A stretch of 58,892 nucleotides of DNA from positions 1 to 58,892 of the forward strand of contig CAYLJJ010000030.1 in assembly GCA_964384025.1 (NCBI GenBank), read 5' to 3'. Position 1 is the stretch's first letter, and every line of letters begins with the position of its first letter. The notes beneath the pieces are model-generated. The model saw only the letters and a program-made list of their open reading frames with translations, made no database searches and was not told where the DNA came from. Positions 42,561-51,030 of this stretch are shown here, in pieces. Source of the DNA: CAYLJJ01 sp964384025 (GTDB lineage: Bacteria; Myxococcota_A; Bradymonadia; UBA7976; UBA1532). A program made the position numbers and the translations under genes.

Positions 42561-45500
42561 CTAATCATTAACGAGGCCCAACTCCCGTAACTCAGCCAAC
42601 AGCTCCTCGTTTAGAGCCTCGCTCTCTCCCCCAACCAGATCATCATCATCTGGCATTAAACTGTTCAGCAAGGCCTGCGCCTCCTCTTTGAGCCTTCCGT
42701 CCAGATCAGCCAAAGCCAACTCAGCAAAGTCCCAAGCCTCTTCGGGATCCCTCAGCTCATGGAGATAGAGTTTGGCCAGTTTAAGGGAGAGCGCTCCCCG
42801 GTAAGACCCAGGCAAGCTCAGCTTATGCTGTCGCTTCCAGTTGGCAGCGAGGGCTCGAAGATCTCCCAGGGCTTCTAGACAGCTCTCCAGAGAGATGAGG
42901 GCCTCTATATTTTCGGGCCAAGCGGCGAGGGCCTGTTCTAAGAGCGCCCGCCCCATCAAAAGATCATCCCCCTCCTCTACGGCCAGCTCTGCGGCTTGCT
43001 TAAAGAGCGAAGAGCGGCGGAAGGTCGCAGCGCCCTCCCCTGAATAGCGCTCTGCCTGAGCCACCCGTATGGCGAGGCGAGCATCCCAAGCCCCGCAGGA
43101 TTCAGCCAGCGTAGACCACTCATCAAGGAGCTGAGGATCTTCAAGGATCTTAAAAGCTTGCTCAAAGAGCGGGAGGGCCTCTTGCGGCTTCTCCTTGCTG
43201 AGCAGGCTTGCTGCCTGCCACTCGCGTTGGGCGCGCTCCTTTGGGCTGAGTGTTGATGTCCCTTCCAGGAGCAGGGCGGCGGCCTCCGAGAGGCGCCCAG
43301 CTTCAAGCAGCAGATCCTGCCGCAGGTTCAAGCTACGCTCTCCTAGGATCTGAGCCTCTTCTGCCGCAGCGATCGCCTCCTCTAAGCGCCCCGAGGCTCT
43401 CAGAATCGAAGCGCGAAGTAGGGCCAGTTCTGAAGGGTCTCCACCCGCTTCCTGACGACGATCATAGAGAACCAAGAGGCTGTCCCAATCCTCTCGGATT
43501 GAGTAGATATCCTCCAAAGCCTCAAGGGCCTCATCCCAAGCAGGCATGCCTTGTTGGGAGTATTCCAGGGCTTGCTCAAAAGCCAAAATTGAACTCATGG
43601 GATCGTGAAGTTGATCACGTTGATGCTCTGCTAGAGCCAACCAAGCGTTGGCCTGCTCCTCCTCTGTTTCTGCCTCCTGGATCCGTAGGCGGAGTTGTTC
43701 TTTCGAGATCTCTGGCTTCTCAGAGTGCCTTTGAAAGTTCTGAGGATCCTCAAAAGGCGGATCATCTTCAGGCTCTGGGGCAGCACTCTCTTCCTCTTGA
43801 GAGTCCAGTAGTTTAGCGACATCCTCTAAACTCCAGAGAGCAGCCTGAGCCTCTTCATCTTTAGGGTTCAGCTCCAAGAGCCGCCGCCAAACCGCCTCTC
43901 TGCTCTCGGGAGGGAGCAGGGGTGTAGCGCTGTGGAGCAGCTCAGGATCCTCAAGAGAGAGCAGGATCTTCAGCTCCTCTCCCAGCTTCACCCCCTCTCC
44001 CAGGGCCAAGCGACTCTGAACCAGGGCATGGCGCCTTGACGGACTATCGGGGAGATTCAGCAGCCGCCCCTGAGCTTGCTCAAAAGATCCGAGACGCAGC
44101 TCCAACAGCGCTAAAGCCAACTCATCTTCTGGCTGCGCCTCAGCCAGCTCCAGGAGCTGGGTATAGGCGCTCTGTGCCTCGCTCCAATCCTCCCTCTCCT
44201 GGGCCAAAGCCGCCAAGCATCTAAGGCGCTCCTGAGCCTCCGCCAACATCCCCTGTTCGCTATAGAGTCGAGCGAGACGACGCAGCACTTCTGGCTTCTG
44301 AGGGAGACAGGCTCTCGCCGCCTCCAGAGCATGAAGAGCGCGCCGAGGCTGCTTCAGCGCCTCCTCTTGTAAGCGCCCCAGCTCCAGATAGAGCTGCCCC
44401 TGCTCTTGAGGATCTTGAAGCTGTCGTGCTCGCCGTGAAAGCAGAGGGGCCAGTTCGGAGTTGCGCTCCTGAGCCCGTAGAACTTCGATCAGCCCAGAGA
44501 GCCCAGAGGGATGATCAGCTTGACAGCCTAGGGCCAAGGTGTAGGCCGCGATCGCCTCCTCCGGGCGCAGGAGCTGGACTCTAAAGAGATCACCCCACTC
44601 ACTGTACAGCCCAGGGAGCTGCTCAGGATCATCCATCGCTTCAGTGAGACGACCCAGCACTTCAGCCAGGCGCTCATGCTCTTCTGAGGCTCGATAAAGC
44701 TCGGTAAGGGCTTGAAGGCTCTGTAGATCTCCAGGAAACAGCGCCTCTGCTTCTAAGAGCAGCTCTTCTGCACGTTGAGGATCCTCCAGGCGCCGCCAAA
44801 AAATCTCAGCCAAGCCACACAGCCTCTCTACACGCTCCTTTGGGGCCTCTGTCTGTCTCAGGCTCAGCTGAAGCAGCCGCGCAACATCTCCCCAGCGCCC
44901 CGCTGTGCTGTAGATGCGCTCCAGGGCCTCTAAAGCTGCCCTACGTTGAGAGGAATCTCCCTCCTTAAGGACCTTCTGAAAGTGCGGCAGAGCGCGGGCC
45001 TCATCTTTGAGCGGGCCAGAGAGGAGCCGAGCTAGACGCAGATGGATACCAGGACGATCTACTCCCAAAGAGCGCTCTTGGCTACGTCGCAGGATCTCCT
45101 CAAACCAGCCTCGCGCGCGCGCCGCCTCACCAGCGGCTGCGGCGATCTCCGCTAAGCCAGAGAGGGCCTCCAATTGACCTGGGACCAGGAGCATCGCCTG
45201 TCGATATCGAAGGGTCGCGGTGGAGCCCCCATCCGGCACTTCACGCCAGAGATCACCCAGACGAGCCAAGATCTGAGCGGCGCGAGCAGTTTCTCCCTTT
45301 CTTTGAAGGAGCTGGGCTGCACGATCTAAGCAGCGCAGCGCGGGGAGGAGTTGACCGCTCTGCTGATGAGCCTCAGCTAGGCCCTCCAGGGCGGGGATCT
45401 CCTCAGGAGAGAGATTAAGAGCCTGCTCAAAATAGCCCTGGGCTGCCTCTTGATCCTTGGCATGGGTGAGGGCGAGCTGTCCCAGCTCATAGAGGAGCGA

Positions 45501-46766
45501 CAAGCGCTGTTGAGGCTCCTCTAGTCGCTCCAGGAGCCGCTCTTTTAGACGCAGGGCTGCAGCCCAATCCTCGATCTGCTCATGCAGCTCGGCCAGGATC
45601 CGGAGCGCACCAGGCAGGCTGCGCCGCAGCTCGAGGGCGCGCTCTAAAGCCTGGATGGCGGTCTGAGGATCTTCTTCGCGCCTCAAGGTGGCGATCCCGC
45701 AGAGCGCTTGAGCGGCCTCCATCGGATCCCCCCGCGCCTCCGCCAGATGAGCCAAGCGTCCCAGGAACTGCGCTGCCTCAGACAGTTCCCCTTTCAGAGA
45801 TTGGATCCCAGCGAGAGCGATCAAAGCCTCAGGGTCCTCTGGATCCTGAATCAATCGCTTTCGAGCCAGAGCGGTGCCCTCTGCGGCGGTCTCCAGGCGT
45901 AGAGCCAAGAGCTGAAGCAGCCTGGATTGTAGAAAAGGCTGCTCTGGGTGCAACTCAAGTTGGCGCTCATAGCCTGCTGTAGCCTTGCCGATCTCTCCCT
46001 GCTCCAGCTCCTGCTCTAGAGAGGCATAGAGGGTCTTGGCTTCATAGTCCGAGAGGAAGCGTCTGAGGCGTAGATCTCCTGGGTCACGTTGAAGATCTCG
46101 GGGACCCAGGGAGCGGCGCTCGGGGAGCGAGGCGTTTAGATAGATTTCGCCCCCCTCAGCGCGGAGACGCTGTAGGCGCAACGCGCTGCGCTCAGGCAGC
46201 TTCCAGCCCAACTCAGCGCAGATCTCGTAGAGGAGGCGATCTGTAGGATCCATCGCTGCGGTAGTAGGCCCCACCCGATCCGACTCAAAACCCATCAGAT
46301 CAAGAAGGAGCTGAGCCAGCTTTGGAGGGGGGATGGGAGCGGCTCCATAAAAGCGCATCTCATAGAAGCTGATCAGCGCCAAGCGTTCTCCAGCGATCCC
46401 TGCGGGCTCTAAACGGGCGCGGGCCATAAAGGGAACCCCCTCGCCCAGAGCACCCAGGAAGACGAGATCTCCATCCAGAGCACGAACCTCCAGATCCTGA
46501 ATCGCTTCGCTCCTCTGACTGAGGAGCTGGCTCAGGCGCTGGTCGCTCAGTTGAACACGGAGCTGCTCCAGCTCTGCGCGTTGATGGCGAAAGCGCTCTA
46601 CTCCTGTGCTGAGATCCAGACGAAAGGGTAATTCCTTTAAACCCAGGCGCAGGACCTCCACCATGAACAGATCAGCGATCAACCTGCGATGAAGCACCAA
46701 ACGCCCTCGTCCCTGCTCCAGGCGCAGAGAGAAGCCACCACTTCGCCTGCGAGCCTCCGCCTCCAT
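42561..46766 (-). CDS. Very large TPR-repeat scaffold protein (1401 residues)
   Basis: ATG 46766 follows AGAGGAG. Residues 1-240 form a distinct N-terminal region (RLVLHRRLIADLFMVEVL, SFYEMRFYGAAPIPPPKL). From about 245 to 1340 the chain is almost all TPR helices (LxxLAxxxxxxGxxxxAxxxxxxAL; for example RILAELHEQIEDWAAALRL, EGLAEAHQQSGQLLPALRCL, YSEQGMLAEAQERL). An acidic insertion lies near 1015-1050 (EEESAAPEPEDDPPFED). No signal peptide is seen, so it is likely cytoplasmic. Related giant TPR proteins occur throughout Myxococcota with no known function. It lies in an apparent operon with a small lipoprotein gene. Confidence 0.85.
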   Translation of the reverse strand: MEAEARRRSGGFSLRLEQGRGRLVLHRRLIADLFMVEVLRLGLKELPFRLDLSTGVERFRHQRAELEQLRVQLSDQRLSQLLSQRSEAIQDLEVRALDGDLVFLGALGEGVPFMARARLEPAGIAGERLALISFYEMRFYGAAPIPPPKLAQLLLDLMGFESDRVGPTTAAMDPTDRLLYEICAELGWKLPERSALRLQRLRAEGGEIYLNASLPERRSLGPRDLQRDPGDLRLRRFLSDYEAKTLYASLEQELEQGEIGKATAGYERQLELHPEQPFLQSRLLQLLALRLETAAEGTALARKRLIQDPEDPEALIALAGIQSLKGELSEAAQFLGRLAHLAEARGDPMEAAQALCGIATLRREEDPQTAIQALERALELRRSLPGALRILAELHEQIEDWAAALRLKERLLERLEEPQQRLSLLYELGQLALTHAKDQEAAQGYFEQALNLSPEEIPALEGLAEAHQQSGQLLPALRCLDRAAQLLQRKGETARAAQILARLGDLWREVPDGGSTATLRYRQAMLLVPGQLEALSGLAEIAAAAGEAARARGWFEEILRRSQERSLGVDRPGIHLRLARLLSGPLKDEARALPHFQKVLKEGDSSQRRAALEALERIYSTAGRWGDVARLLQLSLRQTEAPKERVERLCGLAEIFWRRLEDPQRAEELLLEAEALFPGDLQSLQALTELYRASEEHERLAEVLGRLTEAMDDPEQLPGLYSEWGDLFRVQLLRPEEAIAAYTLALGCQADHPSGLSGLIEVLRAQERNSELAPLLSRRARQLQDPQEQGQLYLELGRLQEEALKQPRRALHALEAARACLPQKPEVLRRLARLYSEQGMLAEAQERLRCLAALAQEREDWSEAQSAYTQLLELAEAQPEDELALALLELRLGSFEQAQGRLLNLPDSPSRRHALVQSRLALGEGVKLGEELKILLSLEDPELLHSATPLLPPESREAVWRRLLELNPKDEEAQAALWSLEDVAKLLDSQEEESAAPEPEDDPPFEDPQNFQRHSEKPEISKEQLRLRIQEAETEEEQANAWLALAEHQRDQLHDPMSSILAFEQALEYSQQGMPAWDEALEALEDIYSIREDWDSLLVLYDRRQEAGGDPSELALLRASILRASGRLEEAIAAAEEAQILGERSLNLRQDLLLEAGRLSEAAALLLEGTSTLSPKERAQREWQAASLLSKEKPQEALPLFEQAFKILEDPQLLDEWSTLAESCGAWDARLAIRVAQAERYSGEGAATFRRSSLFKQAAELAVEEGDDLLMGRALLEQALAAWPENIEALISLESCLEALGDLRALAANWKRQHKLSLPGSYRGALSLKLAKLYLHELRDPEEAWDFAELALADLDGRLKEEAQALLNSLMPDDDDLVGGESEALNEELLAELRELGLVND

Positions 46767-46786
46767 CCCGTACTCCTCTATTTGGC

Positions 46787-46984
46787 TCAGGGAGCGGTAA
46801 CCTCTTTGCTTGCTTGGTTCTCTGGGCGGTCAGGATCCTCTTTAGGATCCATGACGCTGACCTGAGCTGGATCGAGACGCGCTGGAGCCTTGACGACCGC
46901 TGAGCCTCCACCCCCCTTCTCAGGCTGAGTGGGGGTCCCACCGCAGGAGAGCAGCATCAGGGAGAGAAAGAGAGATAGCCTCAT
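46787..46984 (-). CDS. Small lipoprotein (65 residues)
   Basis: The protein is too short for most annotation but is well supported. An AAAGGAG site precedes ATG 46984, and MRLSLFLSLMLLSCGG is a clear lipoprotein signal with Cys14. The remaining 50 residues are polar and unstructured (PTQPEKGGGGS, DPKEDPDRPENQ). It ends 20 bases before the TPR gene, so the two are probably cotranscribed. It could anchor or tether, but the role is unknown. Confidence 0.75.
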   Translation of the reverse strand: MRLSLFLSLMLLSCGGTPTQPEKGGGGSAVVKAPARLDPAQVSVMDPKEDPDRPENQASKEVTAP

Positions 46985-47154
46985 AGATGCTCCTTTAGGC
47001 TTGAGAAGCTGAAGGTAGGACAAGGCGAGGCAGAAAGCAATTTCATGGCACCGAGCGCGATACGCTTTCAGCGCCGAGCGAAGAGTGCTCTTTTGCCTGG
47101 AGCGGGCCCTCTCTATGCTGCAATAAAACTTCTTTAGCCAGGAGAGACAGAGAG

Positions 47155-47979
47155 ATGCCCTCCCCAACTTCTTGGTCCCCTCCCGATGCAGCTTCGATGG
47201 CCAAAGCCCAAGCCCTCTTGCTCCCCTGGCGACGCCTCAGCCGCCCTCAGTTTATTGGAGCAGAGCGGGTCCCTCGAGATCGCCCAGTGATGTTTATCAG
47301 CAACCACACCCTGATGGGCATGCTGGACACTCCCCTTTTGATGTTGGGCATCTATACAGAGACAGAGCACTTTCCCCGCTCTATGGGGGATCATTTTCAT
47401 TTTAAGGTTCCGGGTTGGCGGGAGCTGCTGCGGCGCTTTGGGGTGGTGCATGGAACACGAGAAGGCTGCCGCGCGCTGATGCGTGAGGAGCAGTCCCTGC
47501 TCATCTTCCCTGGTGGAGGCCGAGAAGTCTTTAAGCGTCGTGGTGAGGCCTATCAGCTCCTCTGGGGTAAGCGCTCTGGCTTCGCTCGCTTGGCCCGAGA
47601 GTTTGCCTACACCATCATACCTGTCGCCTCCATCGGCGCTGAAGAGTGTTATAAGATCTTGATGGATCAGGAGGACCTACGACGCATTCCAGGAGGAGAG
47701 AATTTCCTGGCGTGCTCACCTCGATCTGATGTGGCCTTCCCCACCTTAGTTCGGGGTCTGGGTTGGACCCCACTGCCCAACCCTCAGCGGTTCTACTTCC
47801 ACTTTGGGGAGCCTATCGAGAGCAAGCCCTATCAGAAATGGGAGGATGATGATGAGGCGATCTTTGCTCTAAGAGAAGAGGTGAGGGAGGCCTTGGAGGC
47901 GCTGATCGCAGAGGGGCTGGCGCAGCGGGAGCCCCCAGGCCCTCTGGGAGCGAGGCTCCTTAAGGCTCTGTTCCCATGA
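47155..47979 (+). CDS. Lysophospholipid acyltransferase-like protein (PlsC superfamily)
   Basis: The 274-residue protein shows FISNHTLMGMLDTPLL (residues 47-62), with the catalytic His51 and Asp58 spaced as HX6D instead of the usual HX4D of PlsC. The family's phosphate-binding block follows as LLIFPGGGREVFKRRGE, then TIIPVASIGAEE. Members transfer acyl chains to lysophosphatidic acid, diacylglycerol or other lipid acceptors. A GGAGAG site lies upstream of ATG 47155. Its stop overlaps the following lipase gene (ATGA), so the two are coupled, suggesting linked remodelling of lipid esters. Confidence 0.82.
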   Translation: MPSPTSWSPPDAASMAKAQALLLPWRRLSRPQFIGAERVPRDRPVMFISNHTLMGMLDTPLLMLGIYTETEHFPRSMGDHFHFKVPGWRELLRRFGVVHGTREGCRALMREEQSLLIFPGGGREVFKRRGEAYQLLWGKRSGFARLAREFAYTIIPVASIGAEECYKILMDQEDLRRIPGGENFLACSPRSDVAFPTLVRGLGWTPLPNPQRFYFHFGEPIESKPYQKWEDDDEAIFALREEVREALEALIAEGLAQREPPGPLGARLLKALFP

Positions 47980-49106
47980 GTGAAGGTCGCGCTCAAGTTA
48001 TCCTCGTCCCCGGCTTCGCGGGCTTCGATATCCTGGGCTCCCTCAGCTATTATGAGGGGGTGATGGAGATCCTACGGCGCTCTGCCCCTCAGCTCTCTGT
48101 GCACCTCTTTGAGAGTATCCCCAGTGCGGGGGTGAGCACTCGAGCTGAAGCCCTAGGAGTCTGGCTGGCTGAGCAGAGCCTCCGAGGGACAATCCGAAAG
48201 AGAGACTCCATTCACCTCGTCGGCCACTCCACCGGGGGCCTGGATCTTCGAGAGCTGCTCTTTCAGCTCGCCTACGGCTCTGGAGGAGTCTGGGGAGAGA
48301 TGGCTCTTGAGGGTCCTGAGCTGCTCAAGCAGATCCACAGCCTACAGTTCCTCTCGACTCCGCACAGGGGGAGCAACTTGGCTCGTTGGGTTCAGGGCTC
48401 TCAACCCCTCCCCCAGATTTTGGCGCGGCTCCTCTTTTTAAGCCTCCATCACCTGGGCCCCCTCTTTTGGATCACCTTGGGGAGGGCTTTAAAGCGTGCT
48501 CCCTTCCTGGGTCAGAGCCCCCACTTTATCCACGCCGTCGCTGATATGCTGGATGAAGCGGGGGTTCTCGGCAGCGGCTATCAACGAGCCCGCTCACGAG
48601 CGGTCTTCTATGATCTTTTGCGTTGGAGCAGCGAGATGGCCAGTGATCAACGCGCGCTGAGGGATCTTCAGCCCTCCAAAGAGCGAGGAGAGAGCCCTGA
48701 GGTGGAGTTGACCCTCTATGAGGGGCGCTCGACGCGCTCTATCGTTACTGTGGCAGGGTTAAAGCCTGAAGCACAGCTCCTCTTCTCCTCGCTTCATGCG
48801 CTCTTGGCTTTTCGTCCCAGCCCTAAGTTGGGTGTCCCCTGTAGCTTGCCTTTCCTCCTCCAACCTCAAGAGCAGCGCAGCTTGGGCCTTGAGGATAATG
48901 ATGGCATTGTCAACAGCGTCTCTATGGTCTGGCCAGATGTCGAGCGAAGCTTGATTGTCGAGGCTGATCACGCGGATATCATCGGGCATTATGGCCAGAA
49001 AGCTTCTAAGAGTTACGATCTTCTCCCTTCAGGGCTTGGTTTCGATCAGGAGAGATTTGAGAAGATTTGGGAGAATATAGCTGTTTTTATAGAGGCTGCT
49101 TCCTAG
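47976..49106 (+). CDS. Alpha/beta-hydrolase, triacylglycerol-lipase-like
   Basis: The 376-residue protein begins with the lipase strand VILVPGFAGFDILGS, with the oxyanion near Gly13-Phe14. The nucleophile elbow LVGHSTGG has Ser85. LEDNDGIVNSVSMVWP and ADHADIIGHYG carry likely Asp and His catalytic residues. No signal peptide is seen. It is coupled to the acyltransferase gene by a 4-base overlap. It is probably an intracellular or membrane-associated lipid esterase; substrate unknown. Confidence 0.82.
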   Translation: MSEGRAQVILVPGFAGFDILGSLSYYEGVMEILRRSAPQLSVHLFESIPSAGVSTRAEALGVWLAEQSLRGTIRKRDSIHLVGHSTGGLDLRELLFQLAYGSGGVWGEMALEGPELLKQIHSLQFLSTPHRGSNLARWVQGSQPLPQILARLLFLSLHHLGPLFWITLGRALKRAPFLGQSPHFIHAVADMLDEAGVLGSGYQRARSRAVFYDLLRWSSEMASDQRALRDLQPSKERGESPEVELTLYEGRSTRSIVTVAGLKPEAQLLFSSLHALLAFRPSPKLGVPCSLPFLLQPQEQRSLGLEDNDGIVNSVSMVWPDVERSLIVEADHADIIGHYGQKASKSYDLLPSGLGFDQERFEKIWENIAVFIEAAS

Positions 49107-49148
49107 ATCAAGATCGCTCACCGAGCAAGGCAGAGCCCGCTTAAACCC

Positions 49149-49826
49149 TCAGGAGCGCAGCGCCTCTACCCAAGCCAGCTCCTCAGGACTGAGGGGACGC
49201 AGTTCTCCAGGAGGCAGCGTCCCCAGCCGAATCTCCCCAAAACGTAGGCGCCGCAGCTTAAGAACTGACCAGCCAGCGTTGTGCAGCATCCTTCGCACCA
49301 TCCGATGTCGCCCCTCACGCACTACAACGCGGAGCATCTCTCCCTCAAACTCCAGCAGATCTGCCCTGAAGATCCCAGCGGCGGTCTCTACCCCCGCCGC
49401 CAGCTTCTCTTTTAAGATCTCGGTGACAGGCTGATGAACCTGGGCCTGATACTCCCGCTCTAAGGCCCGACGAGGGTGCAGCATCCATTGAGTCAATGCC
49501 CCCTCTCGGGAGAAGAGCAGCAAGCCCTCTGTCTCGGCATCTAGACGCCCTACAGGGTGATGCTCAGGGGCGATACCCGCCAGATCCGCCCGCCCATGAG
49601 GATCTCGGCGGCTGCAATGAACACCTGCGGGTTTATGAAAAGCAAGGAGCAGCGGTGGGACCTCCAGGAGGCGGCCATCAAACTCAACCGAGGCGCTCTC
49701 GGGCAGCGCAAAGGCGCGCTCGCGAACAACCTCCCCATCTACACGGATGAGCCCTCGGCGAAGGAGGCGATGCACCTCCTTACGGCTCCCCAAACTTCGC
49801 GCGACCAACCAACGATCAAGGCGCAT
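49149..49826 (-). CDS. rRNA pseudouridine synthase (RsuA/RluB family)
   Basis: The enzyme converts a uridine of rRNA to pseudouridine. The 225-residue protein has an N-terminal S4 RNA-binding domain (MRLDRWLVARSLGSRKEVHRL) and the catalytic motif PVGRLDAETEGLLLF with Asp96. EGRHRMVRRML and LKLRRLRFGEIRLG are typical of RsuA-type enzymes. Target position (16S 516 or 23S 2605 type) cannot be decided from the motifs. It starts 4 bases downstream of the RsmC-like gene, so both rRNA modification genes form an operon. Confidence 0.9.
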   Translation of the reverse strand: MRLDRWLVARSLGSRKEVHRLLRRGLIRVDGEVVRERAFALPESASVEFDGRLLEVPPLLLAFHKPAGVHCSRRDPHGRADLAGIAPEHHPVGRLDAETEGLLLFSREGALTQWMLHPRRALEREYQAQVHQPVTEILKEKLAAGVETAAGIFRADLLEFEGEMLRVVVREGRHRMVRRMLHNAGWSVLKLRRLRFGEIRLGTLPPGELRPLSPEELAWVEALRS

Positions 49827-49829
49827 CTC

Positions 49830-50792
49830 TTAGTTCGCCCTCCAGACCCCAAAGCGGCTGTTTTGTTTGATCTTCTCTACCCGTTTAAAGCGCTCCTCCA
49901 GCCAGGGTTTCAAGGGGACCCGTCCTTGAACGACCAAGCGCAGCTCTCCTCCAGAGCGTAGGTGCTTGGGGGCTTCATCAATGAGGGCCTTGAGGACCCC
50001 ATAATCCTCCGCCTTGCCGCGATGCAGAGGAGGGTTGCTCCAGATGGCGTTAAAGCGCCCTGGGATCTCTTTGGGGCCTTGGGTCCGTAGGGCTTGAAGC
50101 TCAGGGAGGTTGCGCCGAGCAGCCTCCAGAGCCAGAAGATCAGCCTCCATCATCAGCACCTCTGCCTCAGAACGTCGCTGTTTGAGCCAAGCTCCGATAG
50201 GACCTGTACCGCAGCCAAAGTCCAAGAACCGGCTGCCTCGAGGGGCTGGGGTCTCTAAGAGGAGCGCGGTGGCTGGATCGAGGCGGCCTTTGGCGAAGAG
50301 TCCTGGAGCGCTATACCAGGGGCGGGGTGTCTCATCTCCTGGGAGCTGGAGTGTTTGAGCCTGAAAGAGGGCTTCAGGCTTCCAGATGTGAGGGAGCGGA
50401 TGGCGGGCTTCCCAAACACGACAATGCCAGCGCGTCTCTACCGTCTGAAACTCCAGGAAGCGGTCTTTGAGAGAGCTTTTTGTAGAGCGGATCCCCTCAT
50501 CATTGTGTCCATACACCCAGAGGCGCCCTGAGGGGCTTAGAGTGCTCTGAGCCATCTGAAGCAGCATCTTCAGGGAGGCGCGCTCCTTGGGGAGTCGCAG
50601 CAGCACCATCTCAAAGGGACCTTCCGGGGGGTTCAAGCTCCTGGAGCGCCAGCGACACCAGCTCTTCAGCTCCTGACCCTGTGCTCTCAGCTTAGCCTCT
50701 ACGATCCCCTCTCTATCACCCAGGAGCAGCAGCGGTGTGGGGATCTTGGAGAGGAGACTCAGCAGCAGTTCATCTGCTCGGCGTTCTCTCAT
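49830..50792 (-). CDS. 16S rRNA m2G methyltransferase RsmC-like
   Basis: The start at 50792 (MRERRADELL) follows GGGAGAG; the upstream in-frame part is not protein-like. The 320-residue protein has the RsmC two-domain layout: a degenerate N-terminal methyltransferase-like half (about 1-140) and an active C-terminal half with motif I FLDFGCGTGPIGAWL (189-203) and the guanine-N2 motif NPPL (253-256; usually NPPF) before HRGKAEDYG. WYSAPGLFAKGRLDPAT matches the family's FSRDxLDxG segment. It is probably a guanine-N2 methyltransferase for rRNA. Confidence 0.87.
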   Translation of the reverse strand: MRERRADELLLSLLSKIPTPLLLLGDREGIVEAKLRAQGQELKSWCRWRSRSLNPPEGPFEMVLLRLPKERASLKMLLQMAQSTLSPSGRLWVYGHNDEGIRSTKSSLKDRFLEFQTVETRWHCRVWEARHPLPHIWKPEALFQAQTLQLPGDETPRPWYSAPGLFAKGRLDPATALLLETPAPRGSRFLDFGCGTGPIGAWLKQRRSEAEVLMMEADLLALEAARRNLPELQALRTQGPKEIPGRFNAIWSNPPLHRGKAEDYGVLKALIDEAPKHLRSGGELRLVVQGRVPLKPWLEERFKRVEKIKQNSRFGVWRAN

Positions 50793-51030
50793 CTTGGCGG
50801 TCTCTCCCAACTGGTTCTCAGCGAAGAGTATCCTTCTGTTTGTGCAGTGCTTGCACCGTTTTAATCCCTTGGGTGCATCACCGCTGAAATTCTGCAGCCT
50901 CCAGCGCAGCAAAGCAGGGATCTGTAGCCTCCCTCAAAAGAGCTCAATCGGTATCGGAGTAGGTGATTTTAACGGTGGCTCTCAAAGCTCTCACAGCAAA
51001 ACTTCCAGATAAGAGCTGCCAAGAACTCCT

